Assembly: GCA_003168265.1 (NCBI GenBank)
Contig: PMSV01000004.1
Coordinates: 119,504-183,503 of the forward strand
DNA from: Chitinophagaceae bacterium
GTDB taxonomy: Bacteria; Bacteroidota; Bacteroidia; Chitinophagales; Chitinophagaceae
Length of the DNA stretch: 64,000 bases
Direction of reading: 5' to 3'
Both the position numbers and the translations under genes were made by a program. Positions 25,721 through 34,159 of the stretch are shown in pieces (within the stretch, counting starts at the first letter, position 1; every line of letters starts with the position of its first letter). The notes under the pieces were generated by a model. The model was given only the letters and a program-made list of their open reading frames with translations. It had not been told where the DNA came from and searched no databases.

Positions 25721-27703
25721 TTAGAATTCGGGTGTATCATTCAGAATGAAACTGGTTTTTTCATACCTATGTACAGTTTGCAATATCTCCTGAACCGTTT
25801 CATCTAATTCAGGTCCTGAAGACAGGTATTCGGTAGAATCTTTGCCGTCCTTTAGTAAAATGCAGGTATAATAAACTGGTTTTAATAAATTGCCAAGATC
25901 TATCTTTTTTATTTCTTTAAAAATATTATACACGACATTATAATATTTTTTGGATAACATAAGACAAATGAATTCAGTGAGCATTGCACTCTCGAATGTA
26001 TTTTCTTTTAAATCCGATTCATCCGTCAGATCAATAATCCGTTCAAAATAATGGAAAATCTTTTCTGGCGAACCAGCAATACTAAATCCCAGAAAATTAT
26101 AGGCAACTGACTTCAAAATCAATGAATCCATTCTTAAAGCTGCCGCCCTACCCTCCAATTCTTCAATTTTCTTACTTGTTAATTTCGAAAATATCCTGTC
26201 CAAAACTTTTCTGTCTTTATTTTGGACAAAGGCTGAGGTTACGGCTATATAGATCATCAATTTAATTGGGGTATCTGGCAAATCAGTAATGTATGCTAAC
26301 TCTAATATTCTTTCCCAATCCTCATTAATATTCAATTTCCTCATCTCTCCTACCAACTCCTCATTAGACACAACTACGGCCTTCGAAATATACCTCGGTG
26401 TCGATTCCTTTAAAAGCAACCTCGGCTGGAGATCCGTTCCCATGATAGCCGCATAGGTTTCCCCGAAAAGTTGAATGGCTCTTTCATCCAGCCTTCCGTT
26501 TTTAAGCATTTCAACATAATGAAAGATCCTCTCCTTGATGTCATTCTTAGAACACCAGCTTTCCAGAAATTTAACGAGCCAGATTACTCTTTGTTTTTCA
26601 TCCCTCCTTCCAAAGCGCATAAGATACCAGATATTAAAGAATCTTTCCCTCAGCAGGTACAAATGATTCTTCGTCTCGGTATTCCTTTTTTCGATCACGC
26701 CGTTCTTTTCCAATTGCCTAAGTTGCGCAGAGATATTCTTCCCATCTATTCTGACCTTCTCTTTCAGATCCCTGATGCTGATTGCATCCCAATTCCTTGC
26801 TACTGCATCCACAATTTTTTGCTGCTGGGCAGGCAGATCATCCATACGATGTTTAAAAAGAGGGGTCACTGCATCCAGAATCCTTTCCAGGTCCTTGACC
26901 GCATTTTCATCATTGTAATCTGTGAAAATCCGGAACATCAGGACAATGGTCCGTGGAACACCGTCTGTAAGGGCACTAAGGGTATCAATTCTTTCAGGAG
27001 TATCCTGAATAATATGCCGGATTTTTTCTTCTTCATTATAGATCTGTCCGAGTTTCAGTAAAAGTTGCCGGGTTTCATCCCTATTTAATCCTTCAAGCCT
27101 GATCACCTTAAAAAATTCAAACATAGGATCAGCATAATCAAGGATAGTATCCGGATAGAAGGCCGACCCTCCTATGAGGCGAATTTGCTTTTTGGTGATC
27201 AGTATCTCCCTTAGCCTGCGCGTTTCCAATTCGCCGATCTTTTTAAAAAGATCCCCGATCTTGTCCAGGAGCAGTACGATTCCTCTGCCTGAATTATCCA
27301 GCCATCTTTCAAGTATATCATAACAGAGTTCTTCAAAATTGGACCGCTTCATCATCTCTTTCATTTCCTGTCCAATTCCGGCAAAACCATAATAATCTTC
27401 CAGATATTCTCCAATGTTTTGCCATAGATCGGATAATTCGGAAATATTGTATTGCTCTTCCTGAAAAATAACAGGTATCAGCCGTTTGTTTAATTTGGCA
27501 GAATCCTCAATGCCATATTTAATCCGGTTCAGAAGAGTAGTCTTACCTGCCCCCCTTGGTCCAACCAGGATATAATTCTGGCCTGGATAAATCGGATCAG
27601 CCGATTCAATATCCTCCATGATCTCCCTAAAAGGCATCTGCCTGACAACAAATTCATTGATCAGTTGCTCCTTTCCCTTCCTGTCTGGATTATATAATAG
27701 CAT
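25721..27703 (-). CDS. P-loop ATPase with winged-helix middle domain
   Basis: 660 residues. Walker A GPRGAGKTT at residues 48-56; the Walker B-like strand GIVLLLDKIGDLF near 141-153 has Asp147 followed by Lys rather than Glu, which may weaken hydrolysis. After the AAA lid a winged helix is visible near 300-350 (ISIRDLKEKVRIDGKNISAQ, then LEKNGVIEKR), and the last 250 residues are alpha-helical repeat-like. This layout is that of STAND/archaeal-ATPase-type NTPases used as sensors or defence proteins. It starts 12 bases after the stop of another P-loop ATPase, so the two form an operon. Function unknown. Confidence 0.7.
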   Translation of the reverse strand: MLLYNPDRKGKEQLINEFVVRQMPFREIMEDIESADPIYPGQNYILVGPRGAGKTTLLNRIKYGIEDSAKLNKRLIPVIFQEEQYNISELSDLWQNIGEYLEDYYGFAGIGQEMKEMMKRSNFEELCYDILERWLDNSGRGIVLLLDKIGDLFKKIGELETRRLREILITKKQIRLIGGSAFYPDTILDYADPMFEFFKVIRLEGLNRDETRQLLLKLGQIYNEEEKIRHIIQDTPERIDTLSALTDGVPRTIVLMFRIFTDYNDENAVKDLERILDAVTPLFKHRMDDLPAQQQKIVDAVARNWDAISIRDLKEKVRIDGKNISAQLRQLEKNGVIEKRNTETKNHLYLLRERFFNIWYLMRFGRRDEKQRVIWLVKFLESWCSKNDIKERIFHYVEMLKNGRLDERAIQLFGETYAAIMGTDLQPRLLLKESTPRYISKAVVVSNEELVGEMRKLNINEDWERILELAYITDLPDTPIKLMIYIAVTSAFVQNKDRKVLDRIFSKLTSKKIEELEGRAAALRMDSLILKSVAYNFLGFSIAGSPEKIFHYFERIIDLTDESDLKENTFESAMLTEFICLMLSKKYYNVVYNIFKEIKKIDLGNLLKPVYYTCILLKDGKDSTEYLSSGPELDETVQEILQTVHRYEKTSFILNDTPEF

Positions 27704-27715
27704 ATCTCAAATTTT

Positions 27716-28903
27716 TTATTCACAAATATGTTTTTGCCACCACATTCTGACAATTGGCGAATTGAACTGGTAAAACTGGTGATTGCCATTATTATTGATA
27801 TAGCCTTCATAACAAAGCGTATCGATAATTGAGCGATAATTCTCTTTGATACCAAATCCTGTCCCCATATCATATAAAACAGTCCGATCTAATTTCCCCT
27901 GTTTTGCGATCTGCTTAAGAGCCTTGTCAGCAAACTCAAAGGAAATTCCTTTGAATTCTTTTTTCAGGTGACTGTAATAATGCTCGAAATGGCTTCTGTT
28001 CCTGTATTCTACTATATTATTAAAAGCTTCATCAATTAAATCCTGGTCGATAGCTCTTGTATTCGAGGATAAGCTGATGATCTCCTGCATGGCAAGTTGA
28101 ATATGAAATGGAATTATCCAGGCGATCTTCTTCAGCAGGTATAGGGCAGCCTCTTTGGGTATTTTGAGTCCTTTTGGCTCAGACAATCGGTCGAGAAATT
28201 CAACCCCCTCTTCAAAATTGAAAGGAGCAATCTCAACTACATTAATATCATTGATAAAAGCGGAGGCCTGGATGTTCGATACGGTTTGGGTAAGGCCAAT
28301 CGATCCTGTATAGATGAAGCGAACATTTCTGTTGACCTCCGGATCCTGTCTAAGTTCACGGTTGGATTGAAGGAATTTTATGGCATTTACCGTTTCCCCA
28401 TGATCGGCCTCCAGAATATTCACCACGGTTTGCGGGAACTCATCAATAAGCAGTACCAACTGCATATTCTCCTCGAGCTCAATACCCGAAAGGAAATTCT
28501 TTATCTCTTCATAATAATTTAAATCCAGGTTTTCCTCATTAAAGGCGATCTCATTTCCCAGAATTTTGATGCTCTTTAGTCTATTTAAGAATCTGGCTTC
28601 TTCTCTGAATCTTTGAAACAATCGCTTAGATATGGAAATTTCTTCAACCTTACATAATTCCTTAATGATCTTTTTATAGAAATCCTCCTCATTATCAATT
28701 CTTTCCGTATCTAAATAGACATAAGCATAGCCTTCAACTTTTTGATCGAGTAAATGAAATAGAATAGAGGTTTTGCCGATTCGCCGGGGTGCAATTAACT
28801 GTAAATTGTGCCCATTTTCGATCCTGTCGATTATTTTCCTGATTTCAGCATCCCTGCGAAAGAAGTTATTCCCTCTTGCCGGGCTGCCAACAATATTTCT
28901 CAT
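27716..28903 (-). CDS. P-loop ATPase (archaeal-ATPase/AAA_14-like), first gene of the pair
   Basis: I place the start at the ATG at 28903 (MRNIVGSPARGNNFFRRDAE), the normal N-terminus of this family, although the frame stays open through a TTG at 28981 into recombinase remains. 395 residues. Walker A is APRRIGKTS at 38-46 and Walker B LLIDEFPQ at 151-158, with the expected Asp-Glu. A sensor-like YTGSIGLTQTV and a C-terminal helical and winged part (DRTVLYDMGTGFGIKENYRS) follow. Members often ride on mobile elements or serve in defence. It is followed 12 bases later by the larger ATPase. Confidence 0.75.
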   Translation of the reverse strand: MRNIVGSPARGNNFFRRDAEIRKIIDRIENGHNLQLIAPRRIGKTSILFHLLDQKVEGYAYVYLDTERIDNEEDFYKKIIKELCKVEEISISKRLFQRFREEARFLNRLKSIKILGNEIAFNEENLDLNYYEEIKNFLSGIELEENMQLVLLIDEFPQTVVNILEADHGETVNAIKFLQSNRELRQDPEVNRNVRFIYTGSIGLTQTVSNIQASAFINDINVVEIAPFNFEEGVEFLDRLSEPKGLKIPKEAALYLLKKIAWIIPFHIQLAMQEIISLSSNTRAIDQDLIDEAFNNIVEYRNRSHFEHYYSHLKKEFKGISFEFADKALKQIAKQGKLDRTVLYDMGTGFGIKENYRSIIDTLCYEGYINNNGNHQFYQFNSPIVRMWWQKHICE

Positions 28904-28906
28904 GAC

Positions 28907-29264
28907 AATAATATTTTTGTCAAAATTATTGACAAATTTTTTATAGTCAAAATTTTTAACAATAATGATATCGCTAAACAACCTCCGGGATGCTTTGATA
29001 GTGATTTCCCGTTCTTCAAGGGTTAGTTCTTTATAACAGCAGCCACTTTATGGGTAATCGTATCCAAAAAATCATTGATAGATTTTGCATCCCTTTCCTA
29101 CCGATCGCCCGGCCATGTTCCCGGGACCATTTCTCCAGCTTGATGTAACGGTTTAATCTGTGTTCAAATCGCTCTCGATTGATGGTAACGCGTAAATAAA
29201 TTGGATAAAGTCCTTCTTTCGTTTTTTTGTCGTTTCTGATTTGAAAGAAACTGTAGATGTCCAA
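28907..29264 (-). pseudogene. Tyrosine recombinase (phage-type integrase) N-terminal remnant, two frameshifts
   Basis: The frame from 29264 reads like the Arm DNA-binding domain of Bacteroidota integrases: RNDKKTKEGLYPIYLRVTIN, then EHRLNRYIKLEKWSREHGRA. Near 29090 the frame changes to SINDFLDTITHKVAAVIK, stops, and then resumes in a third frame as KELTLEEREITIKASRRLF, running without a stop into the ATPase frame. The core-binding and catalytic domains are missing. It marks the scar of an integrated element. Confidence 0.7.
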
Positions 29265-29279
29265 ATTTGATATTGCTAA

Positions 29280-29410
29280 TTAGTAGCTTTTGTTGGCCAT
29301 AGAGCTTAAGATGATCAATAATATCCCAAATAAAAGTTCCCATCCCAGTCGCAGGGTCCAATATCTCGACATTTTTATCTGCGAGCGTTTTTCCAAAATG
29401 GCAATGCAAC
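29280..29410 (-). pseudogene. Adenine-specific DNA methylase fragment (motif I)
   Basis: About 40 codons containing ADKNVEILDPATGMGTFIWD, the S-adenosylmethionine-binding motif I of N6-adenine methylases, most like the fused restriction-methylases of type IIG/ISP. Nothing of the catalytic NPPY motif or a restriction domain remains; the frame runs into unrelated sequence on both sides. It is a relic between the recombinase remains and the tracrRNA. Confidence 0.6.
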
Positions 29411-29512
29411 AGACCGTGCAGAATACGACTGGGTGCCAACGTGTTATTGTAGCAGACGGGGGCAAACAATCTACATTGCCGGAGTTGGAGGAATTTAAAA
29501 ACCTACTCAAAA

Positions 29513-29580
29513 TAAAAAAGCGACTTGCGCCGCTTTAATAAAATATCACTACGGAATAATCCTTATTGTGATTTGCTTTC
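29513..29580 (-). ncRNA. tracrRNA of the type II-C system
   Basis: On the minus strand, GAAAGCAAATCACAAT (29580-29565) is complementary to the first 16 bases of the CRISPR repeat in crRNA orientation (GTTGTGATTTGCTTTC; one G-U pair). It is followed by AAGGATTATTCCG, a short GGA/TCC hairpin typical of Bacteroides-type tracrRNAs, then an AU-rich linker and a terminator hairpin AAGCGGC-GCAA-GTCGCTT (29535-29518) with a T-run to about 29513. Start is inferred from the promoter box at 29585-29592. It is divergent from cas9. Confidence 0.9.
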
Positions 29581-29584
29581 AGGA

Positions 29585-29614
29585 CAAATCTACACAAAAA
29601 TAGATACAGTCAAT
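29585..29614 (-). promoter_or_regulatory. tracrRNA promoter
   Basis: Minus-strand TAGATTTG (29592-29585) matches the Bacteroidota -7 box TAnnTTTG exactly, and ATTG (29614-29611) lies 18 bases upstream as the -33 element. The predicted start, 5-7 bases beyond the box, falls exactly at the beginning of the anti-repeat, which supports both calls. Confidence 0.7.
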
Positions 29615-29657
29615 CTGAAATGTGCAAAACTTGTGCTAATAGAAAAAATTCCATTCT

Positions 29658-29671
29658 CCATAAATTAACTA
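29658..29671. repeat. Left arm of a 14-base perfect inverted repeat
   Basis: CCATAAATTAACTA is the exact reverse complement of TAGTTAATTTATGG at 29819-29832, the bases directly before and including the first G of the truncated CRISPR repeat upstream of cas9. The pair encloses the tRNA-like element. It may be a simple inverted repeat, a relic of an insertion, or a target of a crRNA-like guide whose last 13 bases are 29819-29831. Confidence 0.8.
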
Positions 29672-29697
29672 ACTTCAATTATCACCCCCACAGGTGT

Positions 29698-29769
29698 AGC
29701 AAGATAGCTCAAGGGATAGAGTGTTACCACCGAAGGTAAGGGATATGGGTTCAACCCCCATTCTTGCTC
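29698..29769 (+). tRNA. tRNA-like element with a 6-base anticodon loop
   Basis: A complete cloverleaf can be drawn: acceptor stem AGCAAGA/TCTTGCT (7 perfect pairs), D stem GCTC/GAGT, anticodon stem TTACC/GGTAA (29724-29728 with 29735-29739), 5-base variable loop, and T arm ATGGG-TTCAACC-CCCAT. However the anticodon loop is ACCGAA, only 6 bases, and lacks the T at position 33. Its anticodon arm resembles tRNA-Gly (TTACC-TTGCCAA-GGTAA) with a changed loop. All stems are kept, so it is either a recently damaged tRNA or a selected tRNA-like RNA. Discriminator is C. It lies between the tracrRNA and cas9. Confidence 0.6.
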
Positions 29770-29831
29770 AAATTTAATTAAAAGGGCAAATAAAAGATTA
29801 TTAACATCATAATTTTAATAGTTAATTTATG

Positions 29832-29849
29832 GTTGTGATTTGCTTTCAA
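29832..29849 (+). repeat. Truncated CRISPR repeat upstream of cas9, with preceding guide-like bases
   Basis: GTTGTGATTTGCTTTCAA is identical to the first 18 bases of the repeat in crRNA orientation, then diverges. It lies 40 bases before the cas9 ATG, on the cas9 coding strand, so an RNA spanning it could pair with the tracrRNA anti-repeat. The preceding 13 bases (TAGTTAATTTATG) match a site at 29659-29671 on the opposite strand. It could also serve as a -33 element for cas9, since TTTG lies at 29839-29842, with TAATTTTA at 29869-29876 as a weak -7 box. Confidence 0.75.
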
Positions 29850-29888
29850 TTCTAAATAATCTGCCCTTTAATTTTAAGACGTCCAAAT

Positions 29889-32800
29889 ATGAAAAAAATC
29901 CTCGGGCTTGATTTAGGAACTAATTCTATTGGCTGGGCTTTGATTGACAAAGAAAATCAAAAGATACTCGGAATGGGCAGCCGCATTATCCCGATGGGAA
30001 CTGATAAATTGGATTATGAAAAAGGGGCAGGTATAACAAAAAATGCTGATAGAAGAATGGCAAGAACCATTCGCAAAATGAATAAACGCTATAAGCTCCG
30101 CAGAAATAAATTACTTTTTATATTGAATGAGCTTGGAATATTGTCAGACCAATTTCAATTTAAAAACGGGATTCCAGAGCCGACCAAACTTCAGGATTTA
30201 GAATTACTTCCAATCAAAAAAGGAACATTACAATTAACTTCTTTAAGCCATTACCAACTTAGAGTAAAAGCCTTGAGTGAAAAAATAGAGGCAAAAGACT
30301 TAGGCAAAATATTGTATCAATTCAACCAACTCAGAGGATATGCAGGCGGAAGCAACAATGAAGATGATGGGAAAAAGAAAAAAGAGGAAATAACTGAAGA
30401 ACCAGAAAAAAAGAAATCCTATGAAGTCATTACACAAAAAGTAAAAATCCTAAGTGTAGAAAAAGCAGACAGGAATTATAAAGCCAAAGGAGGCAAAAAT
30501 AAAGGTCAGGAGCTACCTCTTTTTAATATCACCTTTTTATTCGATGATCGAGAAAAGGAAGGCACAACGATACTACAAAATTTGGAAGTTGATAAAGAAG
30601 AAGAGTTGGAAATAAGGATTAAACAGACAAAAAATGGAGAGAACATAATTGTTGCTTTACCACAAAAGACCAATTGGAAAAAGCAAATGGAAGCGACAGA
30701 AGAAAAAATAAAAACAGAAAAATTATTTGTAGGCCAACTGTTATTGAATGACTTGCTCAATAGTAGATGGATAAAAGTCAGGAATAGAGTTATAATGAGA
30801 AACCGCTATCAACAAGAATTCGATGCGATTTGGGAAGAACAAGCGAAGCATCATGCTATCTTGAACGATTGTCCATCGGATAAGTTGTCATCCCTTGCAA
30901 GTTATTTGTACCCCGGCTCAAGCGAATCTCAAAATAAGTTAAGAACCGAAGCAATCGAAGGCGGCTTAAAGTATATCATCAAGGAACAAGTTATTTATTA
31001 CCAACGACCATTAAAACCTCAAACAGACCTTATCAGTAAATGTCAGTTTGAGAAAGACGAAAAAGTAATAGCGACTTCTCACCCCTTGTTTCAAGAGTTC
31101 AGGTGCTGGAAACAGATCAATCAATTATACATAAGGTCCAAAGGAGAATTTTACAACGAGAAAAAAGGCAAGACCATTTATAAATATACAGACCGATATC
31201 TAACGAATGAACAAAAAAATGATCTATACCTGAAACTTCAAAACCAAAAGCAGGTAGGGTTTTCAGAAGTTGCAAAAATTGTCGGTTTAAAAAATGACAA
31301 AACTGAATACTTGAATGGTTTAAATGTAAAAGCAAAATTGAAAGGTTGTGATACCACTATCACCATTCAAAAAATCTTAGGCGACGAATTTGACACAATC
31401 ATTAAGCAAGACAAAGAAATCATTTTAAAAATCTGGGATTCAATTTTTGATTTGAATAATTCAGGAAACGAGTATGATGTGGACAGCAAAATAGTTTCTT
31501 CCTTAATTAATATACTAAAAGCCTCGTTAGAAGAAAACAAATCAATTACGATTGCTTTGAAATTAGCCCAGAATATTAATTACCCAAGAAAATATGCAAA
31601 CCTGTCGGCTAAAGCGATCAATAATATCCTGCCATTAATGCAATGCAGGCCTGTCAATATAAATGATACCATAAGAGAAAATTTTGAGAACATTAAACAT
31701 GCAATCGCAACAGGCGAATTGAAGGATGGAGTTGAACCATACATGGTAGATTATGTCAACAGCAATCCAAATATTATAGAAATTGGCGGGATGATGGATT
31801 CATTTGCAGCTTCATTGGTCTATGGCAAACACACATCTGCTAATATAAACGCTACCATTAAAAACTATCACGATATAAAATTTAATCCCAAAAGGAATTT
31901 AAGAAATCCCGTCGTTGACCAAATCACTAATGAAGCACTACAAGTAATTAAAGCTATTTGGAAAGAACACAAATTCAATCCTGACGAATTAGAAATCAGG
32001 ATAGAGTTAGCGAGGGATTTAAAAAACAGTGCTGCTGAGAGAGAAAAAATTTATAAGGCACAATTAAACAATCAAAAACAAAATAACAAGATCAAAGAGC
32101 GTTTGGCAGAAGCAAGAATGCCTATTACTGATGAAAACGTTGTAAAATATAAATTGTACAAGCAGCAAAAATATTTGTCACCTTATTCCGGTAGTACATT
32201 AGAGCTTAGTTTATTCAATGAATATGAAATTGACCACATAATTCCTAAATCACGATTATTCGATGATTCAATTTCCAATAAGGTTTTGGTTGAGGGCTTC
32301 TTAAATAAAGAAAAAGACAACAGGACCGCATGGGAATATATCTCTCAACAAAATACCAAGCATAAAATCTACTCGATTGAAGCATTTATAGACGCGGTCA
32401 ATGAAAATTACTTCGGGAGAAAGAAAAAAAATTTGTTATTGGAAAAAATACCAACTGATTTCATCGAAAGACAAATTAAGGAAACACAATATATAGCCTT
32501 GGCAGTAAAAACAGAACTGGCTCAAATTGTTGGCAGCAATAATGTAAAGTCATCAACGGGAATGATAACTGATTTCTTAAGAAGCCGATGGGGACTAAAA
32601 AAAATGTTTATGGAATTAACCGAAAGCCGGTTTAAACAAATGGAACTATGGGACTCTTCCAGCAAATGGGTAGATAGATATTTCGATGAAGAAAAAAAAC
32701 GGAATGTATATGAAATAAAAAACTGGAGCAAACGCTATGACCACCGCCATCACTCGCTTGATGCATTGGTTGTCGCATTGACTGAACAAAGCCATATTCA

Positions 32801-34079
32801 GAGATTAAATAATCTAAACAAAGAATTACAGGATTGGTTGCTTGCTCATCAGGATGAAATAAAATTAGAAGTAAAAGAAGATGAAACAATTTTAGAAGCT
32901 TTTTTTAATCTAGAAGAAAACCGCAGGGAGGAAATCCAAAAGAGCATTGAAGGATTTAGAAAATTTGATAGGCCATTCGATGATCTAGTGAATCAGGCAA
33001 GAGCTCATTTGGAAGCCATGATAGTATCACATAAGCCAAAAGATAACTTGACTATTCAGCTCAACGACAAAACTAAAAAGAAAGAAATAAAAATAAGGAG
33101 CGCTTTGCACGAAGCAACATTATACGGGAAGCTGAACGGTCAGGATACCAAAACAATGAACATTTCCAACTTAACAGCAAAAGATATTGAGAAAATTATT
33201 GACCCTGTTTTAAAAGCAGAGGTAAATAAACACAAAAACAAAGGTGAATATAGCTCAATGAAAGAAGCTTTTTCAGGTGAAGGCTTGAAAGCTTTTAACG
33301 AAAGCAGGTTCCAAAGAAAAAAACCACTATCGCTCAAGCCTCCAGTATTTAAATTGAAGATTTACTACAATACCAAAGAAGTAAAAGAAAGCTCCCTGCA
33401 AAGGCTTTATGAAAACAATGACAAACTGAGCGTAAAAACGGGAAGCAATTATCTATTTCTCGTCATGGAGAAAAAAGGGGGAAAAGCTGGGGAAAAGGAA
33501 AGGGTTTTCGATATTGTTTCACTTTATGATGCTGCAGAAATTGCCAGGATAGAATGGAAAAACCAAAATAAAGAGTTCAAGAAAAAAATTTACGAAAATT
33601 ATCTAACCATAAACAAGGCAGATAAAGTTTTATTTACGTTGCAACAAAATGAATTGGTTTATTTGCCTGAGAATGTTGATGACCCAATATTAAATTTTGC
33701 AACAGATGAATTTGTACAATGGATTTCCAAAAAAGAAAATAAAGCAAAGTTTAATAAAAGAGTATATAAGGTCGTTAAATTTACTGGCAAAGATTGTTTT
33801 TTTATACCCCATAATTATGCAAACGCAATCAGCATTGCCAAGGATTTGACTGATGAACAAAAGACACGATTAAGAGCGCAATATGGTGAAAAGAAAATTC
33901 CAAAGAAAGAATTAAATTTTGAAGAATTTGGTTCTTTTGGAACAAGCGCTAAAACGGAAGTAAATGAAAATTTTGTAAAAATTTTGATTGATAAAAATTA
34001 TAGCATTGAGCCTATAAAAATTCAGGACTATTGTATCAAGATCAAGACTGATTGGCTAGGCAATATTTTTCTAACGTAA
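29889..34079 (+). CDS. cas9: Type II-C CRISPR endonuclease Cas9
   Basis: 1396 residues, in the size range of the long Bacteroidota Cas9s and longer than the compact Neisseria-type. RuvC-I is LGLDLGTNSIGWAL with Asp8; the Arg-rich bridge helix follows (NADRRMARTIRKMNKRYKLR). RuvC-II is EIRIELARDL with Glu706. The HNH nuclease is YEIDHIIPKSRLFDDSISNK with Asp782-His783 and later Asn residues. RuvC-III is HRHHSLDALVVAL with His954/955 and Asp958. All catalytic residues are intact, so it should cut DNA guided by crRNA and tracrRNA. A Lys/Glu-rich insert (residues about 160-175) is unusual but fits the subgroup. No csn2 or cas4 is near, hence II-C. The gene is clearly more AT-rich than cas1 and cas2. 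Confidence 0.97.
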   Translation: MKKILGLDLGTNSIGWALIDKENQKILGMGSRIIPMGTDKLDYEKGAGITKNADRRMARTIRKMNKRYKLRRNKLLFILNELGILSDQFQFKNGIPEPTKLQDLELLPIKKGTLQLTSLSHYQLRVKALSEKIEAKDLGKILYQFNQLRGYAGGSNNEDDGKKKKEEITEEPEKKKSYEVITQKVKILSVEKADRNYKAKGGKNKGQELPLFNITFLFDDREKEGTTILQNLEVDKEEELEIRIKQTKNGENIIVALPQKTNWKKQMEATEEKIKTEKLFVGQLLLNDLLNSRWIKVRNRVIMRNRYQQEFDAIWEEQAKHHAILNDCPSDKLSSLASYLYPGSSESQNKLRTEAIEGGLKYIIKEQVIYYQRPLKPQTDLISKCQFEKDEKVIATSHPLFQEFRCWKQINQLYIRSKGEFYNEKKGKTIYKYTDRYLTNEQKNDLYLKLQNQKQVGFSEVAKIVGLKNDKTEYLNGLNVKAKLKGCDTTITIQKILGDEFDTIIKQDKEIILKIWDSIFDLNNSGNEYDVDSKIVSSLINILKASLEENKSITIALKLAQNINYPRKYANLSAKAINNILPLMQCRPVNINDTIRENFENIKHAIATGELKDGVEPYMVDYVNSNPNIIEIGGMMDSFAASLVYGKHTSANINATIKNYHDIKFNPKRNLRNPVVDQITNEALQVIKAIWKEHKFNPDELEIRIELARDLKNSAAEREKIYKAQLNNQKQNNKIKERLAEARMPITDENVVKYKLYKQQKYLSPYSGSTLELSLFNEYEIDHIIPKSRLFDDSISNKVLVEGFLNKEKDNRTAWEYISQQNTKHKIYSIEAFIDAVNENYFGRKKKNLLLEKIPTDFIERQIKETQYIALAVKTELAQIVGSNNVKSSTGMITDFLRSRWGLKKMFMELTESRFKQMELWDSSSKWVDRYFDEEKKRNVYEIKNWSKRYDHRHHSLDALVVALTEQSHIQRLNNLNKELQDWLLAHQDEIKLEVKEDETILEAFFNLEENRREEIQKSIEGFRKFDRPFDDLVNQARAHLEAMIVSHKPKDNLTIQLNDKTKKKEIKIRSALHEATLYGKLNGQDTKTMNISNLTAKDIEKIIDPVLKAEVNKHKNKGEYSSMKEAFSGEGLKAFNESRFQRKKPLSLKPPVFKLKIYYNTKEVKESSLQRLYENNDKLSVKTGSNYLFLVMEKKGGKAGEKERVFDIVSLYDAAEIARIEWKNQNKEFKKKIYENYLTINKADKVLFTLQQNELVYLPENVDDPILNFATDEFVQWISKKENKAKFNKRVYKVVKFTGKDCFFIPHNYANAISIAKDLTDEQKTRLRAQYGEKKIPKKELNFEEFGSFGTSAKTEVNENFVKILIDKNYSIEPIKIQDYCIKIKTDWLGNIFLT

Positions 34080-34159
34080 CACAAGCATACTTCATATAAC
34101 AGTTCTCATCTTCTCCGAAAACTTAAGACTTGGACAAGGCTGGTTAGCCTACGTGTAAT

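Noticed and set aside
28904..28981. Longer start of the ATPase gene at the TTG at 28981
   Set aside because: The extra 26 residues continue the recombinase remnant, and the family N-terminus begins at the ATG at 28903.
29290..29538. Plus-strand open frame of 82 codons across the tracrRNA
   Set aside because: It is antisense to the methylase relic and the tracrRNA terminator, has no family resemblance, and the RNA features explain the sequence better.
29698..29769. Ordinary functional tRNA (Gly or Arg)
   Set aside because: The anticodon loop has six bases and no T33, so it cannot decode normally; kept as a tRNA-like element.
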